Under the pieces are notes generated by a model. It did not search any database, was not told where the DNA came from, and was given only the letters and a program-made list of their open reading frames with translations. Source: Promicromonospora umidemergens (lineage in GTDB: Bacteria; Actinomycetota; Actinomycetes; Actinomycetales; Cellulomonadaceae). From it: 64,000 nucleotides of DNA. This document shows positions 44,615 through 53,574 of the stretch, one piece after another. Numbering within the stretch: position 1 is the first letter of the stretch; each line of letters begins with the position of its first letter. The DNA lies in NCBI RefSeq assembly GCF_024171995.1, contig NZ_JAMTCT010000003.1, forward strand, positions 1-64,000, written 5' to 3'. The translations under genes were made by a program, and so were the position numbers.

Positions 44615-45253
44615 ATGCACATCCACGCGCTGAGCAACAACGGGACCACGCCCGACGGCGCTCTCGTGCGCCGGGAGTCCCAGACCCGCGACGGGCTGCG
44701 GGTGCTCGACTCCGTGCTCGCCATGCGCCCCACGCCCGGCATCGTCCTGCGGGCCCGGCAGCGGGTCGAGTTCGATGGCGACGTGCGCCGCTGGGTGCGC
44801 TACTCCCTGCAGCGCGAGCCCGGCGGCGTGGACGTCGCGTTCGAGCGTGCCGAGCTGCCGCCAGGGGTCGGGGACGGCGTGCCGTCGTTCGCGCGATACC
44901 TCCTGGTGCTGGAGCTCGCGACGGTGGGCGCGTGGGTCGAGTACACCCAGCTCGACGACGCCGACCCGGCGCGCACGCAGCATGCCCTGCTGGTGCGCAC
45001 CGACACCCAGCCGCTCAGGTTGCCGGACGGCGTCTCGACGTCGGCGATGCGCATCGACCAGCTGCTCGACGGCAGCCCCGCGAACGCCTTCTGGTGCGAC
45101 AGCTTCGGCGTGCTCCAGGCGGACTACATCGAGACGTTCCCCGACGGCAGCCAGATCAGCGGCATCTCGTGGCGCACCACCTGGGAGGGCATCGAGCCGT
45201 GGCTCGATGCCACGGTGCGGCACGCGCTGGACGCCTCCGGCATCCTGGCATAG
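44615..45253 (+). CDS. Hypothetical protein (no recognised family)
   Basis: A 212-residue soluble protein without signal peptide or transmembrane helix. It is beta-rich: RVEFDGDVRRWVRYSLQREP, then a long ARYLLVLELATVGAWVEYTQL, LLVRTDTQPLRLPDG, and FGVLQADYIETFPDG, ending in ISWRTTWEGIEPWLDATVRHAL. The sequence has good actinobacterial codon pattern and no frameshift, so it is a real gene. I cannot assign a fold. It lies between moeA (divergent) and the DUF1918 gene (convergent, 8 bp apart). Confidence 0.68.
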   Translation: MHIHALSNNGTTPDGALVRRESQTRDGLRVLDSVLAMRPTPGIVLRARQRVEFDGDVRRWVRYSLQREPGGVDVAFERAELPPGVGDGVPSFARYLLVLELATVGAWVEYTQLDDADPARTQHALLVRTDTQPLRLPDGVSTSAMRIDQLLDGSPANAFWCDSFGVLQADYIETFPDGSQISGISWRTTWEGIEPWLDATVRHALDASGILA

Positions 45254-45261
45254 CCGCGGCG

Positions 45262-45777
45262 CTACCGGTGCACGTGCGCCTTGTGCCCGACCGCCGCCGA
45301 GACGTCCTGCTCGGCCACGGCGAGCAGGCGGTCGGCCAGCCGTCGCAGCGCCCGGCCGGCGGCGAGCTCGTCGCCGATCAGTGGTACCTCGGGGTCCTCC
45401 GGCGCCTTCCTGGCGTGCCCGACGCCGCGCAGCGCGTCCGACGGACCGTTCATCACCGTGGCCTCCGCCGTCGTGCTGCCCCCTGACTCGACCACCGTGA
45501 TCCGGACGTCCCAGGTGAGCGCGCGCCCCTGCCGCGGCTCCTTCGGCCCCGCCTGCTCCCCCGACGTGCCAGGCACACCGAGCGCCGCCCGGGCCGCCGG
45601 GTCGACCACCGTGTCGGCACCGGGGTAGACGAGCGTCTCCTCGCCGGTGTCGGACCACCGCACCCGGTAGGGCGGCGAGCCGTCGTCGTGGGGGCACTCG
45701 GTGATCACGCCGTCACGGACGGCGCCGCCGACCACACCAGAGGCCGTGACTATCCGGTCGCCCACTGCTGCCTTCAT
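45262..45777 (-). CDS. DUF1918-DUF1876 fusion protein
   Basis: The product is 171 residues. The N-terminal DUF1918 (about residues 1-58) begins MKAAVGDRIVTASGVVGGAVRDGVI and has YRVRWSDTGEETLVYPG, a small beta barrel. The C-terminal DUF1876 (about 85-171) has WDVRITVVESGGSTTAEATVM, LRGVGHARKAPEDPEVPLIGDELAAGRALRRLA and VGHKAHV. Both are common small actinobacterial domains of unknown role; they usually occur as separate proteins, though fusions are known. GAGGAGG precedes the ATG. It is monocistronic. Confidence 0.85.
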   Translation of the reverse strand: MKAAVGDRIVTASGVVGGAVRDGVITECPHDDGSPPYRVRWSDTGEETLVYPGADTVVDPAARAALGVPGTSGEQAGPKEPRQGRALTWDVRITVVESGGSTTAEATVMNGPSDALRGVGHARKAPEDPEVPLIGDELAAGRALRRLADRLLAVAEQDVSAAVGHKAHVHR

Positions 45778-45923
45778 GGGGTCCTCCTCGCGTCGTTGCG
45801 GACCCTTCCATCATCGCCCCGGATGCCGGTCCGCGGCACCCGCACCAGAACGGCGGCCGGCACGGTCCTCGCCTCGTTCGCCACTACGGTGGGCACACCG
45901 GGGGCCACGAAAGAGGAGATGCG

Positions 45924-46298
45924 ATGAGGACGAACAAGCAGCGGATCGGCAGGGCGGTCGACGGCTTCAACGCTCGCGTCCTGGCCATGCGATCGTCCCC
46001 ACGGTGGGGCCGCTTGGTGCGGCGGCACCTGACCGTCGTGACCTATACGGGACGACGTTCGGGCCGGACGTTCAGCATCCCCGTGGGCTACCGGCGGACG
46101 GGTGACACGGTCGAGATCGGCGTCCGTCTCGCCGACCAGAAGAACTGGTGGCGCAACTTCACCGGCGAGGGCGGTCCGATCTCCGTCGAGCTGGACGGGA
46201 TCGACCGCACGGGTCATGCGATCGCGCGGCAGGACGGGCTGAACGCCTCGGTATCGGTGCGGCTGCACCAGCCCGGTCCCGAAGGCGACCCGGCGTAA
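45924..46298 (+). CDS. Deazaflavin (F420)-dependent nitroreductase-family protein
   Basis: A 124-residue Ddn-like split-barrel protein: FNARVLAMRSSPRWGRLVRRHLTVVTYTGRRSGRTFSIPVGYRRTGDTVEIGV, with the typical 'TGRRSG-x-x-x-x-P-V' phosphate-contact motif, and a following WWRNFTGEG. In actinobacteria such proteins bind F420H2 and reduce quinones or nitro compounds. The C-terminus is slightly short relative to Ddn. AGAGGAG precedes ATG 45924. It stands alone, convergent with the nucleotidyltransferase gene. Confidence 0.82.
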   Translation: MRTNKQRIGRAVDGFNARVLAMRSSPRWGRLVRRHLTVVTYTGRRSGRTFSIPVGYRRTGDTVEIGVRLADQKNWWRNFTGEGGPISVELDGIDRTGHAIARQDGLNASVSVRLHQPGPEGDPA

Positions 46299-46359
46299 GA
46301 AGTGGAGATCGCCCAGGCTGCGTGCAACGCCGATTCCACGTTGCGCTGATCCTTGTCGA

Positions 46360-46821
46360 TCACAGTGGAATCGCCTCGACCGTCGCCGCGACGCTCTCGC
46401 GCAGAGCACGCGCGATCACCACGTCGACCTCACGCCCCAGCATCTCCTCAAGCTCGACCTCTAACGCACCGATCGCGAACATGCCGACGCCTGGATCGAG
46501 GTCTACCAGTAGGTCGACGTCCGACTCTGGTGTGTCCTCGCCACGTGCCACCGACCCGAAGACGCGAACGTTCCGCACACCATGGCGTGCGGCGATCTTG
46601 ACGATCTCGTCCCGTAGGTCCCCAAGGAGCAGAGACAGCAACGGAACGACGTCTTGCCCGTGTTCATCGCCAGTGCCCTCCACCTCAAGCTTCAGGAGAC
46701 GAGCAACCTCTGGCTGGCTGCGGCTCAGCGCCGATCCGATCCTGCGCTGACTCCACCCCAGCTCGCGGGCTTGGTTCGCCGCGATGACCAGCTCCCGAGT
46801 CCGCCCTGGGCGGTTCACCAT
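46360..46821 (-). CDS. HTH plus nucleotidyltransferase (MNT-type) protein
   Basis: The product is 153 residues. The N-terminal HTH (RELVIAANQARELGWSQRRIGSALSRSQPEVARLL) resembles a phage/XRE type. The C-terminal minimal nucleotidyltransferase carries VRVFGSVARGEDTPESDVDLLVD (GS-x-x-RG…SDxDL) and a third acidic EVDVVIA. MNT proteins normally pair with a HEPN toxin and silence it by adenylylation. No HEPN gene is adjacent here, so this is an orphan or a fused regulator. No Shine-Dalgarno site precedes ATG 46821. Confidence 0.78.
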   Translation of the reverse strand: MVNRPGRTRELVIAANQARELGWSQRRIGSALSRSQPEVARLLKLEVEGTGDEHGQDVVPLLSLLLGDLRDEIVKIAARHGVRNVRVFGSVARGEDTPESDVDLLVDLDPGVGMFAIGALEVELEEMLGREVDVVIARALRESVAATVEAIPL

Positions 46822-46935
46822 GCTGATCCATTGCCGCCACCGCCCGCACGAGGAACCGGCGCACTGGGCCGTCCGGCCGACACGGAGCCAAGAAATCGGG
46901 CGCCTCCGGCGGCGCCGCGACCCTAGGCTCAGGGC

Positions 46936-47937
46936 ATGTCAGAGCACGCAGAGACCGTCCTCCCGCCCAGGCTCCGAGCCGGCGACACCGTCCGGGTGGT
47001 CGCACCCGCCAGGTCGCGGGCGATGATCATGGAGCACGACAACACGCGGTGGATCGACGAACGGTTCGCCGCCATGGGACTCACCCTCACGTTCGGCGCG
47101 CACGTCGACGAGGACGACCAGTTCCGCAGCGCCTCGATCGAGCACCGCGTGGCGGACCTGCACGCCGCGTTCGCCGACCCCTCGGTCGCCGGGATCCTCA
47201 CTGTGATCGGCGGGTTCAACAGCAACGAGCTGCTCCCCCACCTGGACTTCGACCTCATCGCGGCCAACCCGAAGGTCTTCTGCGGGTACTCGGACATCAC
47301 GGCGCTGCAGAACGCGATCCTCGCCCGCACCGGCCTGGTCACCTACTCGGGCCCGCACTGGTCGAGCTGGGGCATGCGCGACCACTTCGAGCCGACCGGG
47401 GACTGGTTCAGGGCTGCGGTCATGGAGGACGCCCCGATCGCCGTCGAACCCGCGCAGGCGTGGACGGACGACCCCTGGTTCATGGACCAGGACACCCGCA
47501 CGCCCGTCCCGAACGAGGGCTGGTGGCCGCTGCGCCCGGGGCAGGCATCGGGCCGGGTCGTCGGCGGCAACCTCTCCACGCTCGGCCTGCTGCAGGGCAC
47601 CGCGTACATGCCGTCTCTCGACGGCGCCCTCCTCTTCCTCGAGGACGACTTCGAGTCGGACGCCGCGCACGTCGCGCGCAACCTCACCGCGCTGCTCCAG
47701 CAGCCCGGCGCCGACGGCATCACCGGCCTCGTGATCGGCCGGTTCCAGAGCAGCTCCGCGGTGACCCGCGCGGCCCTCGACGAGATCGTCGAGCGGCAGC
47801 CGGCGCTACGGGGCAAGCCCGTGCTGGCCGGCGTGGACTTCGGGCACACGAGCCCGCTGCTCACGCTCCCGGTCGGCGGGACGGCGGAGGCCGTCGTCGC
47901 CGAGGACGCGACAAGCCTGACCATCACCCGGCACTGA
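46936..47937 (+). CDS. S66 family peptidase (LD-carboxypeptidase/MccF-like)
   Basis: A 333-residue serine peptidase of family S66. It has an N-terminal PPRLRAGDTVRVVAPARS and the nucleophile Ser119 in FCGYSDITAL. The Glu of the triad is in LLFLEDDFE, and the His is in VDFGHTSPLLTLPVGG. S66 enzymes release the terminal D-residue from muropeptides (LdcA) or cleave microcin C-like peptidyl-adenylates (MccF); this one is closer in pattern to the MccF-like group. It has no signal peptide, so it is cytoplasmic. It is monocistronic. Confidence 0.88.
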   Translation: MSEHAETVLPPRLRAGDTVRVVAPARSRAMIMEHDNTRWIDERFAAMGLTLTFGAHVDEDDQFRSASIEHRVADLHAAFADPSVAGILTVIGGFNSNELLPHLDFDLIAANPKVFCGYSDITALQNAILARTGLVTYSGPHWSSWGMRDHFEPTGDWFRAAVMEDAPIAVEPAQAWTDDPWFMDQDTRTPVPNEGWWPLRPGQASGRVVGGNLSTLGLLQGTAYMPSLDGALLFLEDDFESDAAHVARNLTALLQQPGADGITGLVIGRFQSSSAVTRAALDEIVERQPALRGKPVLAGVDFGHTSPLLTLPVGGTAEAVVAEDATSLTITRH

Positions 47938-48029
47938 CACCACGCGCCAGGCGCTCGGACCACCGGAGATGATCTGAGCGTCTGCGCTGTGGGGGTACGG
48001 CGCCGAGGCCGTCGTATGTCAGACTTCGC

Positions 48030-48072
48030 GGGAGTTATTCTGAGTTACGATAGGTAAGTCAGAATAACTCCC
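48030..48072. promoter_or_regulatory. 19-bp-arm inverted repeat upstream of fic, probable operator
   Basis: The arms 48030-48048 and 48054-48072 share GGGAGTTATTCTGA and TTAC, with one mismatch in 19, around a 5-base loop (GATAG). It lies 25-67 bp before the Fic start. A further half-site-like TCTGAGTT lies at 48079-48086. The A+T-rich composition is unlike the flanks. The Fic protein has a C-terminal winged helix and is the likely binder. Confidence 0.75.
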
Positions 48073-48096
48073 CCCAAATCTGAGTTGTGGAGCCCG

Positions 48097-49344
48097 ATGA
48101 CCGAGTCGATCGCCCTCGCACCGCACCGCTCTGCGGTGGTGCCTTGGGAGCAGTCGGTGCGTGGCGGCACCGCCGACGACCGTCGGCTCGGCGAGGTGAC
48201 GGTGCGACTGCCACCACACATCGCAGACCTTGACCTGGTCGCCGGCGCCCATCTCACCAGTCGTCTCGAAGCAGCCCTTCGCGAGGTCTCGAACCTCGAC
48301 CACGCACACGGTGTACATCTCGATGCGCTCTCCGCCCTGCTGCTGCGCAACGAGTCGGTCGCCTCGTCCAAGATCGAGCACGTCGAGGCCTCGATCGACG
48401 ACTTTGCGCGAGCCATGCACGGCATCCGGGCGAACGAGTCGGCAACGTCCATGGTGGCCTCGACCCACGCGCTCGAGCACCTGATCGCCTCCGTCGTGGG
48501 GGGCGCAGACCTGACACTCGCCAACATTCACCGGGCACACGCCGCGCTCATGGCGGGCGACCCGTACGAGAAGGACTACGCGGGCCGGTTCCGCGACATG
48601 CAGAACTGGATCGGCGGTTCCGACTACTCGCCGCGCGGGGCGCTCTTCGTACCCCCGCCGCCTGAGACCGTCGACGAATACATGGACGATCTCGTCCGGT
48701 TCGCCAACCGCGACGACCTCAGCGCACTGGTCCAGGCCGCCGTCGTCCACGCACAGTTCGAGTCCATCCATCCCTACACCGACGGCAACGGACGCATCGG
48801 GCGTGCGCTCGTCAACACGGTTCTGCGCCGTCGCGGCGTCACCTCCCGCGTCGTCGTCCCGCTGGCATCCGCCCTGGTCGTGCACCGCGAGGAGTACTTC
48901 GACACCCTGAATGCCTATCGTGACGGCGACGCAGGGCCGGTGGTCGAGGCCTTCACGGTCGCGGCTGCGATCGCCGCGGAGGAGTCGCGCACCACGGCGG
49001 CCCGGATCTCCGCACTGCCGGAAGAGTGGGCTACGGCAGCAGACCGGCCTCGGCGGGGAAGTGCCGCCGCAGAGCTCCTGAGCGCGCTGTCCGCCTATCC
49101 TGTCTTCTCGACAGAAGACGCGGAGGACATGACCAGTGGTGCCATCTCCACGGTGTATGCCGCGATCAGCCGGCTGCACGACGCCGAGATCATCCGGCCG
49201 CTCACGGATCGCACGCGAAACCAGGTCTGGGGCACGGTCGCTCTGCTCGACGAGCTCGGAGACCTTGGCCTTCGCATAGGAGCCCGCGCCCGCGCAGCCC
49301 GGATGCAGCCGTCGCCGTCCGCCGTCGGCGAACCCGGAAATTGA
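48097..49344 (+). CDS. Fic family protein (class II, with winged-helix tail)
   Basis: The product is 415 residues. Fic proteins transfer AMP to target hydroxyls. The catalytic motif HPYTDGNGRIGR (residues 225-236) is complete. The N-terminal inhibitory helix has Ser90-x-x-x-Glu94 in SSKIEH, class II style, but the residue after Glu is His, not Gly/Asn. The flap is near GALFVPPPPE. A C-terminal winged helix (AISTVYAAISRLHDAEIIRPLTDRTRNQVW) indicates DNA binding and autoregulation. GGAG precedes ATG 48097. No separate antitoxin gene is present. Confidence 0.9.
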   Translation: MTESIALAPHRSAVVPWEQSVRGGTADDRRLGEVTVRLPPHIADLDLVAGAHLTSRLEAALREVSNLDHAHGVHLDALSALLLRNESVASSKIEHVEASIDDFARAMHGIRANESATSMVASTHALEHLIASVVGGADLTLANIHRAHAALMAGDPYEKDYAGRFRDMQNWIGGSDYSPRGALFVPPPPETVDEYMDDLVRFANRDDLSALVQAAVVHAQFESIHPYTDGNGRIGRALVNTVLRRRGVTSRVVVPLASALVVHREEYFDTLNAYRDGDAGPVVEAFTVAAAIAAEESRTTAARISALPEEWATAADRPRRGSAAAELLSALSAYPVFSTEDAEDMTSGAISTVYAAISRLHDAEIIRPLTDRTRNQVWGTVALLDELGDLGLRIGARARAARMQPSPSAVGEPGN

Positions 49345-49397
49345 GTCGGGTCGACTCAGGTTGAACTGATCATCAACCCCATCCGGAGGAGAACATC

Positions 49398-49817
49398 ATG
49401 ACCACCGTTCTGACCCGTTCACCGTTCGCCCAGACCTGGCTCCGCGACCCGTGGAGCCCGCAGTCAGCCGTCGCCGAGGGCCCCGTGCCCGCTGCCGACG
49501 TCTACCGCGAGGGCGAGGACCTCGTCGCCCGCCTCGACGTGCCGGGTGTCGACCCGGCCACCGACATCACGGTCGAGGTCGAGGGCCGCAAGCTCGTCGT
49601 GCGCGGCGAGCGCAAGGACCAGCGTTCGGAGGAGTCCGAGGGCCGCCGCATCTCGGAGGTCCGCTTCGGCTCCTTCCGGCGCACCGTCACGCTGCCGAAG
49701 ACCGTGGACGGCGACGCCGTCACCGCGTCGTACGACGCCGGCGTGCTGACGGTCACCGTCCCCGGCGTCTTCGCCGGCACGACGCCGCAGCGCATCGAGG
49801 TCACCACCGCCGCCTGA
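49398..49817 (+). CDS. Hsp20/alpha-crystallin family small heat shock protein
   Basis: A 139-residue small heat shock protein. The alpha-crystallin domain spans about residues 33-125: DVYREGEDLVARLDVPGVDPATDITVEVEGRKLVVRGERK, then RRISEVRFGSFRRTVTLP and the A-x-x-x-G-V-L motif ASYDAGVLTVTVPG. It holds unfolding proteins in the cytoplasm. GGAGGAG precedes the ATG. No HspR (HAIR) or CIRCE element was seen upstream. Confidence 0.92.
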   Translation: MTTVLTRSPFAQTWLRDPWSPQSAVAEGPVPAADVYREGEDLVARLDVPGVDPATDITVEVEGRKLVVRGERKDQRSEESEGRRISEVRFGSFRRTVTLPKTVDGDAVTASYDAGVLTVTVPGVFAGTTPQRIEVTTAA

Positions 49818-50102
49818 TCACCTCAGCGGCACCACGACGGCGTCCGACCGCTCCTGCGGCCGGGCGCCGTCCGCGTGCGACGGTCACGACGCCGTCGCCG
49901 CCGCTGTGGGACGCCGTCGGGGAAAACCCGTATGTGCTGATCAGGCCGTTGTGCAGCCGCTACGGCGCCCCGATACTTTCTCGTGAGTACTCGTCGGCTC
50001 TCACGCACCGCCGTCGCACACCGGAGTGCACGCGCGACTGCCGCAGTCATGCCTGTCGCGCGGCTCCGTGCGGCGGGGAACACGTTCGCGAAGGAGCGTT
50101 CG
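49818..50102. other. Intergenic region before the GH16 gene
   Basis: These 285 bp contain no supported gene. An A+T-richer patch at about 49920-49985 (GGGAAAACCCG, GATACTTTCTCGTGAGTACTC) is the likely promoter zone of the glucanase. I looked for the CebR-like TGGGAGCGCTCCCA sugar operator and did not find it. Confidence 0.5.
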
Positions 50103-51389
<1,287 letters not shown>

Positions 51390-51426
51390 CGGGCGGTGGC
51401 GACGGGCGCCACCGGCGGCCCACGAG

Positions 51427-51485
51427 ACGACCCCTACATCGTGCACGCGACACGCCGACGGTCGCGTGCACGATGTAGGGGTCGT
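51427..51485. terminator. Perfect 25-bp-arm hairpin, family B copy 2
   Basis: The arms 51427-51451 and 51461-51485 are perfectly complementary over 25 bp (ACGACCCCTACATCGTGCAC… in the left arm) around a 9-base loop. It lies 37 bp after the GH16 stop and 41 bp before the stop of the convergent ornithine cyclodeaminase gene, so it can end both transcripts. The arm shares its core with 35420-35478. No T-run flanks it. Confidence 0.82.
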
Positions 51486-51526
51486 TCGCGCGCCGACTCC
51501 TCCGACCCCTCGTCGGTGCGGGGCGG

Positions 51527-52555
51527 TCAGGCCTCGGCGACCAGGGAGTACAGGTCCTTCGGGTCCGTCGGCTCTGCGATCAGGTCGAGGTGCTGGAGCA
51601 GCTCCGGCGCGTTCGTCGTCACGTCCTCCAGCACGAACTTGAGGGCCGTCCAGTCCTCCACGGCGAACCCGACGGAGTCCCACACGACCAGCTCGTCCTG
51701 GTCCCGTCGCCCGTGCTCGGCGCCGGTGATGACCGCCCACAGCTCGGTGACGGGGAAGTCGGCCGCCTGGCGCTGGATCTCGCCCTCGATGCGGGTCTGC
51801 TCCGGGAGCTCCACGAACACGCTCGCGCGGGCGACGATCGCCGGGTCCAGCTCGGTCTTGCCCGGGCAGTCGCCGCCGATCGCGTTGATGAGCACCCCGC
51901 CGGACACGTCGGCGTCGTGCAGCACCGTCGCGTTCTGCTTGTCGGCGGTGCAGGTGGTGATCACGTCGGCGCCGCGGGCCGCGTCAGCGGCGTCGTCGGC
52001 CAGGACGACGTCGAAACCGAGCGCCTTCGCGTGCCGCGCCAGCTTCTCCATCGCGTCGCGGTCGACGTCGAAGACCCGCAGCGTCTCGATGCCCAGCTCG
52101 GCGCGCATGCCGAGCGCCTGGAACTCGGCCTGCGAGCCGCACCCGATCAGGGCCAGCGTGCGGGACCCGGCCGGCGCGAGATACCGGGCTGCCAGCGCCG
52201 ACGTCGCGGCGGTGCGCAGGGCGGTGAGCAGCGTCATCTCGGCGAGGAACGTCGGGTAGCCGTTGCGCACGGAGGCGAGCATGCCGATCGCCGTCACCGT
52301 CTGGAACCCCAGGGACGGGTTGAGCGGGTGCCCGTTGACGAGCTTGAACCCGTAGGTCTCTTCGTCGGAGGTGGGCATGAGCTCGATGACGCCGTCGGCC
52401 GAGTGCGAGGCGATGCGCGGCCGCTTGTCGAGCTCGGGCCAGCGGGCGAAGTCGCGCTCCAGGGCGTCGGTGAGCGCGGCGATGGCGGCCTCGGGGCCGC
52501 GCCGGGCCACCCAGCGGGCGGTGGCGGCGACGTCGAGGTACGGAACTGTGGTCAT
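51527..52555 (-). CDS. ocd: Ornithine cyclodeaminase family protein
   Basis: A 342-residue member of the OCD/mu-crystallin family. Ornithine cyclodeaminase turns ornithine into proline and ammonia with bound NAD. Motifs: substrate-side KRPRIASHSADGVIELMPTSD and GFKLVNGHPLNP (with Lys), the Rossmann G-x-G-x-x-A in ALIGCGSQAEFQAL, and ADVITTCTADKQ, then GVLINAIGGDCPGKTELDP with Asp. The GGDCPGKTELD motif is close to true OCDs rather than alanine dehydrogenases. ATG 52555 overlaps the upstream hydrolase stop by 4 bp, so the two are coupled. Confidence 0.9.
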   Translation of the reverse strand: MTTVPYLDVAATARWVARRGPEAAIAALTDALERDFARWPELDKRPRIASHSADGVIELMPTSDEETYGFKLVNGHPLNPSLGFQTVTAIGMLASVRNGYPTFLAEMTLLTALRTAATSALAARYLAPAGSRTLALIGCGSQAEFQALGMRAELGIETLRVFDVDRDAMEKLARHAKALGFDVVLADDAADAARGADVITTCTADKQNATVLHDADVSGGVLINAIGGDCPGKTELDPAIVARASVFVELPEQTRIEGEIQRQAADFPVTELWAVITGAEHGRRDQDELVVWDSVGFAVEDWTALKFVLEDVTTNAPELLQHLDLIAEPTDPKDLYSLVAEA

Positions 52556-53472
52556 CGCTGGGTCTCCTCGGTGGTTGCGGCAGCGGCGCCGGGGCGCAGC
52601 TCGAGCGTGCAGCACTTGACCGAGCCGCCGCCCTTGAAGATCTCGGACAGGTCGATACCGACGGGGACGAACCCGCGCTCCTTGAGCGCGTCGGCGTAGT
52701 CGCGGGCGCGCTCGCTGAGGAACACGTGCAGCCCGTCGGAGACGACGTTCAGGCCGAGGACGGCGGCGTCGTCGGCGCCGACCAGGATCGCGTCGGGGAA
52801 CAGGCCGCGCAGGGTCTCCTGGGCGGCCGGGCTGAACGCCTCGGGGTGGTAGGCGACGACGGTCTCGCCGGACACGGCGCCGTCGTCGAGCACCGAGAGG
52901 GCGGTGTCGAGGTGGTAGTAGCGCGGGTCGACGAGCTCGAGCGGGACCAGCTCGATGCCCTGCTCGGCGAGCTCCAGTCGCTCGGCGACCTCCGCGTGGC
53001 CGGCGGGCGTGGTACGGAAGCCGGTGCCCGCGAGCAGCACCTTGCCGATGAGGAGCAGGTCGCCCTCACCCTCCATGGTCTCGACGGCTTCGCCGAGCCG
53101 GCGATACGGCGCGGCGGCGTCGGTGTCGAACCAGCGGTCGTACGCGGGGCCCTCGGCGGCACGCTCAGGGTAGGTGAACCGGGCGGCGAGCGCCCGTCCG
53201 CCGACGACGATCCCGCCGTTGGCCGCGTACACCATGTCGGGCAGGCCGGGCTCTGGCTCGATGACGTCGACCCGGTGTCCGCGTGCCTCGTAGGTGGCGC
53301 GGAGCACCTCCCACTGCGCGAGGGCCTTGGCGGTGTCGACCGGCGAGGACGGGTCCATCCAGGGGTTGATGGCATAGACGACGTCGAAGTACGTGGGCGG
53401 GCACATGAGGTAGTGCCTCGGTGTGGCGGTCCGCTGCGCGGTGGTGTGCGGCATGGCGGTGGTCTGCGTCAT
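52552..53472 (-). CDS. Dimethylargininase/arginine-hydrolase family protein (GME superfamily)
   Basis: The product is 306 residues. It belongs to the guanidine-modifying superfamily: MCPPTYFDVVYAINPWMD at the start, EPEPGLPDMVYAANGGIVVGG, the His region DPRYYHLDTALSVLDDG, and the nucleophile Cys287/288 in GGGSVKCCTLEL. Members include dimethylargininase and the ArgZ/AgrE-type arginine dihydrolase, which converts arginine to ornithine. Coupling to ornithine cyclodeaminase favours an arginine-degrading role. It resembles mycobacterial Rv2323c-type proteins, also next to an AsnC gene, from memory. It is divergent from an Lrp regulator. Confidence 0.85.
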   Translation of the reverse strand: MTQTTAMPHTTAQRTATPRHYLMCPPTYFDVVYAINPWMDPSSPVDTAKALAQWEVLRATYEARGHRVDVIEPEPGLPDMVYAANGGIVVGGRALAARFTYPERAAEGPAYDRWFDTDAAAPYRRLGEAVETMEGEGDLLLIGKVLLAGTGFRTTPAGHAEVAERLELAEQGIELVPLELVDPRYYHLDTALSVLDDGAVSGETVVAYHPEAFSPAAQETLRGLFPDAILVGADDAAVLGLNVVSDGLHVFLSERARDYADALKERGFVPVGIDLSEIFKGGGSVKCCTLELRPGAAAATTEETQR

Positions 53473-53517
53473 ATCGTGAGGCTACGGCCGGACCGATTCA
53501 CAACAGGCACGCATCCG

Positions 53518-53547
53518 TTGCGCATCCAGCCACGGTTTCTTGCGCAA
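53518..53547. promoter_or_regulatory. Two TTGCGCAW sites between the arginine operon and lrp
   Basis: TTGCGCAT (53518-53525) and the perfect palindrome TTGCGCAA (53540-53547) are 22 bp apart, about two helical turns, in the 102-bp divergent gap. Lrp/AsnC proteins bind phased degenerate palindromes, so these may be the sites of the adjacent regulator. Confidence 0.45.
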
Positions 53548-53574
53548 TCGCGGGATGTACTGAACGATTCGTTC

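Noticed and set aside
46299-46821. HEPN-MNT toxin-antitoxin pair
   Set aside because: No HEPN-type ORF flanks the nucleotidyltransferase; the downstream gap is about 60 bp and the next gene is a Ddn-like protein.
49818-50102. LacI/CebR-type sugar operator before the GH16 gene
   Set aside because: No inverted repeat close to the known consensus was found by eye.
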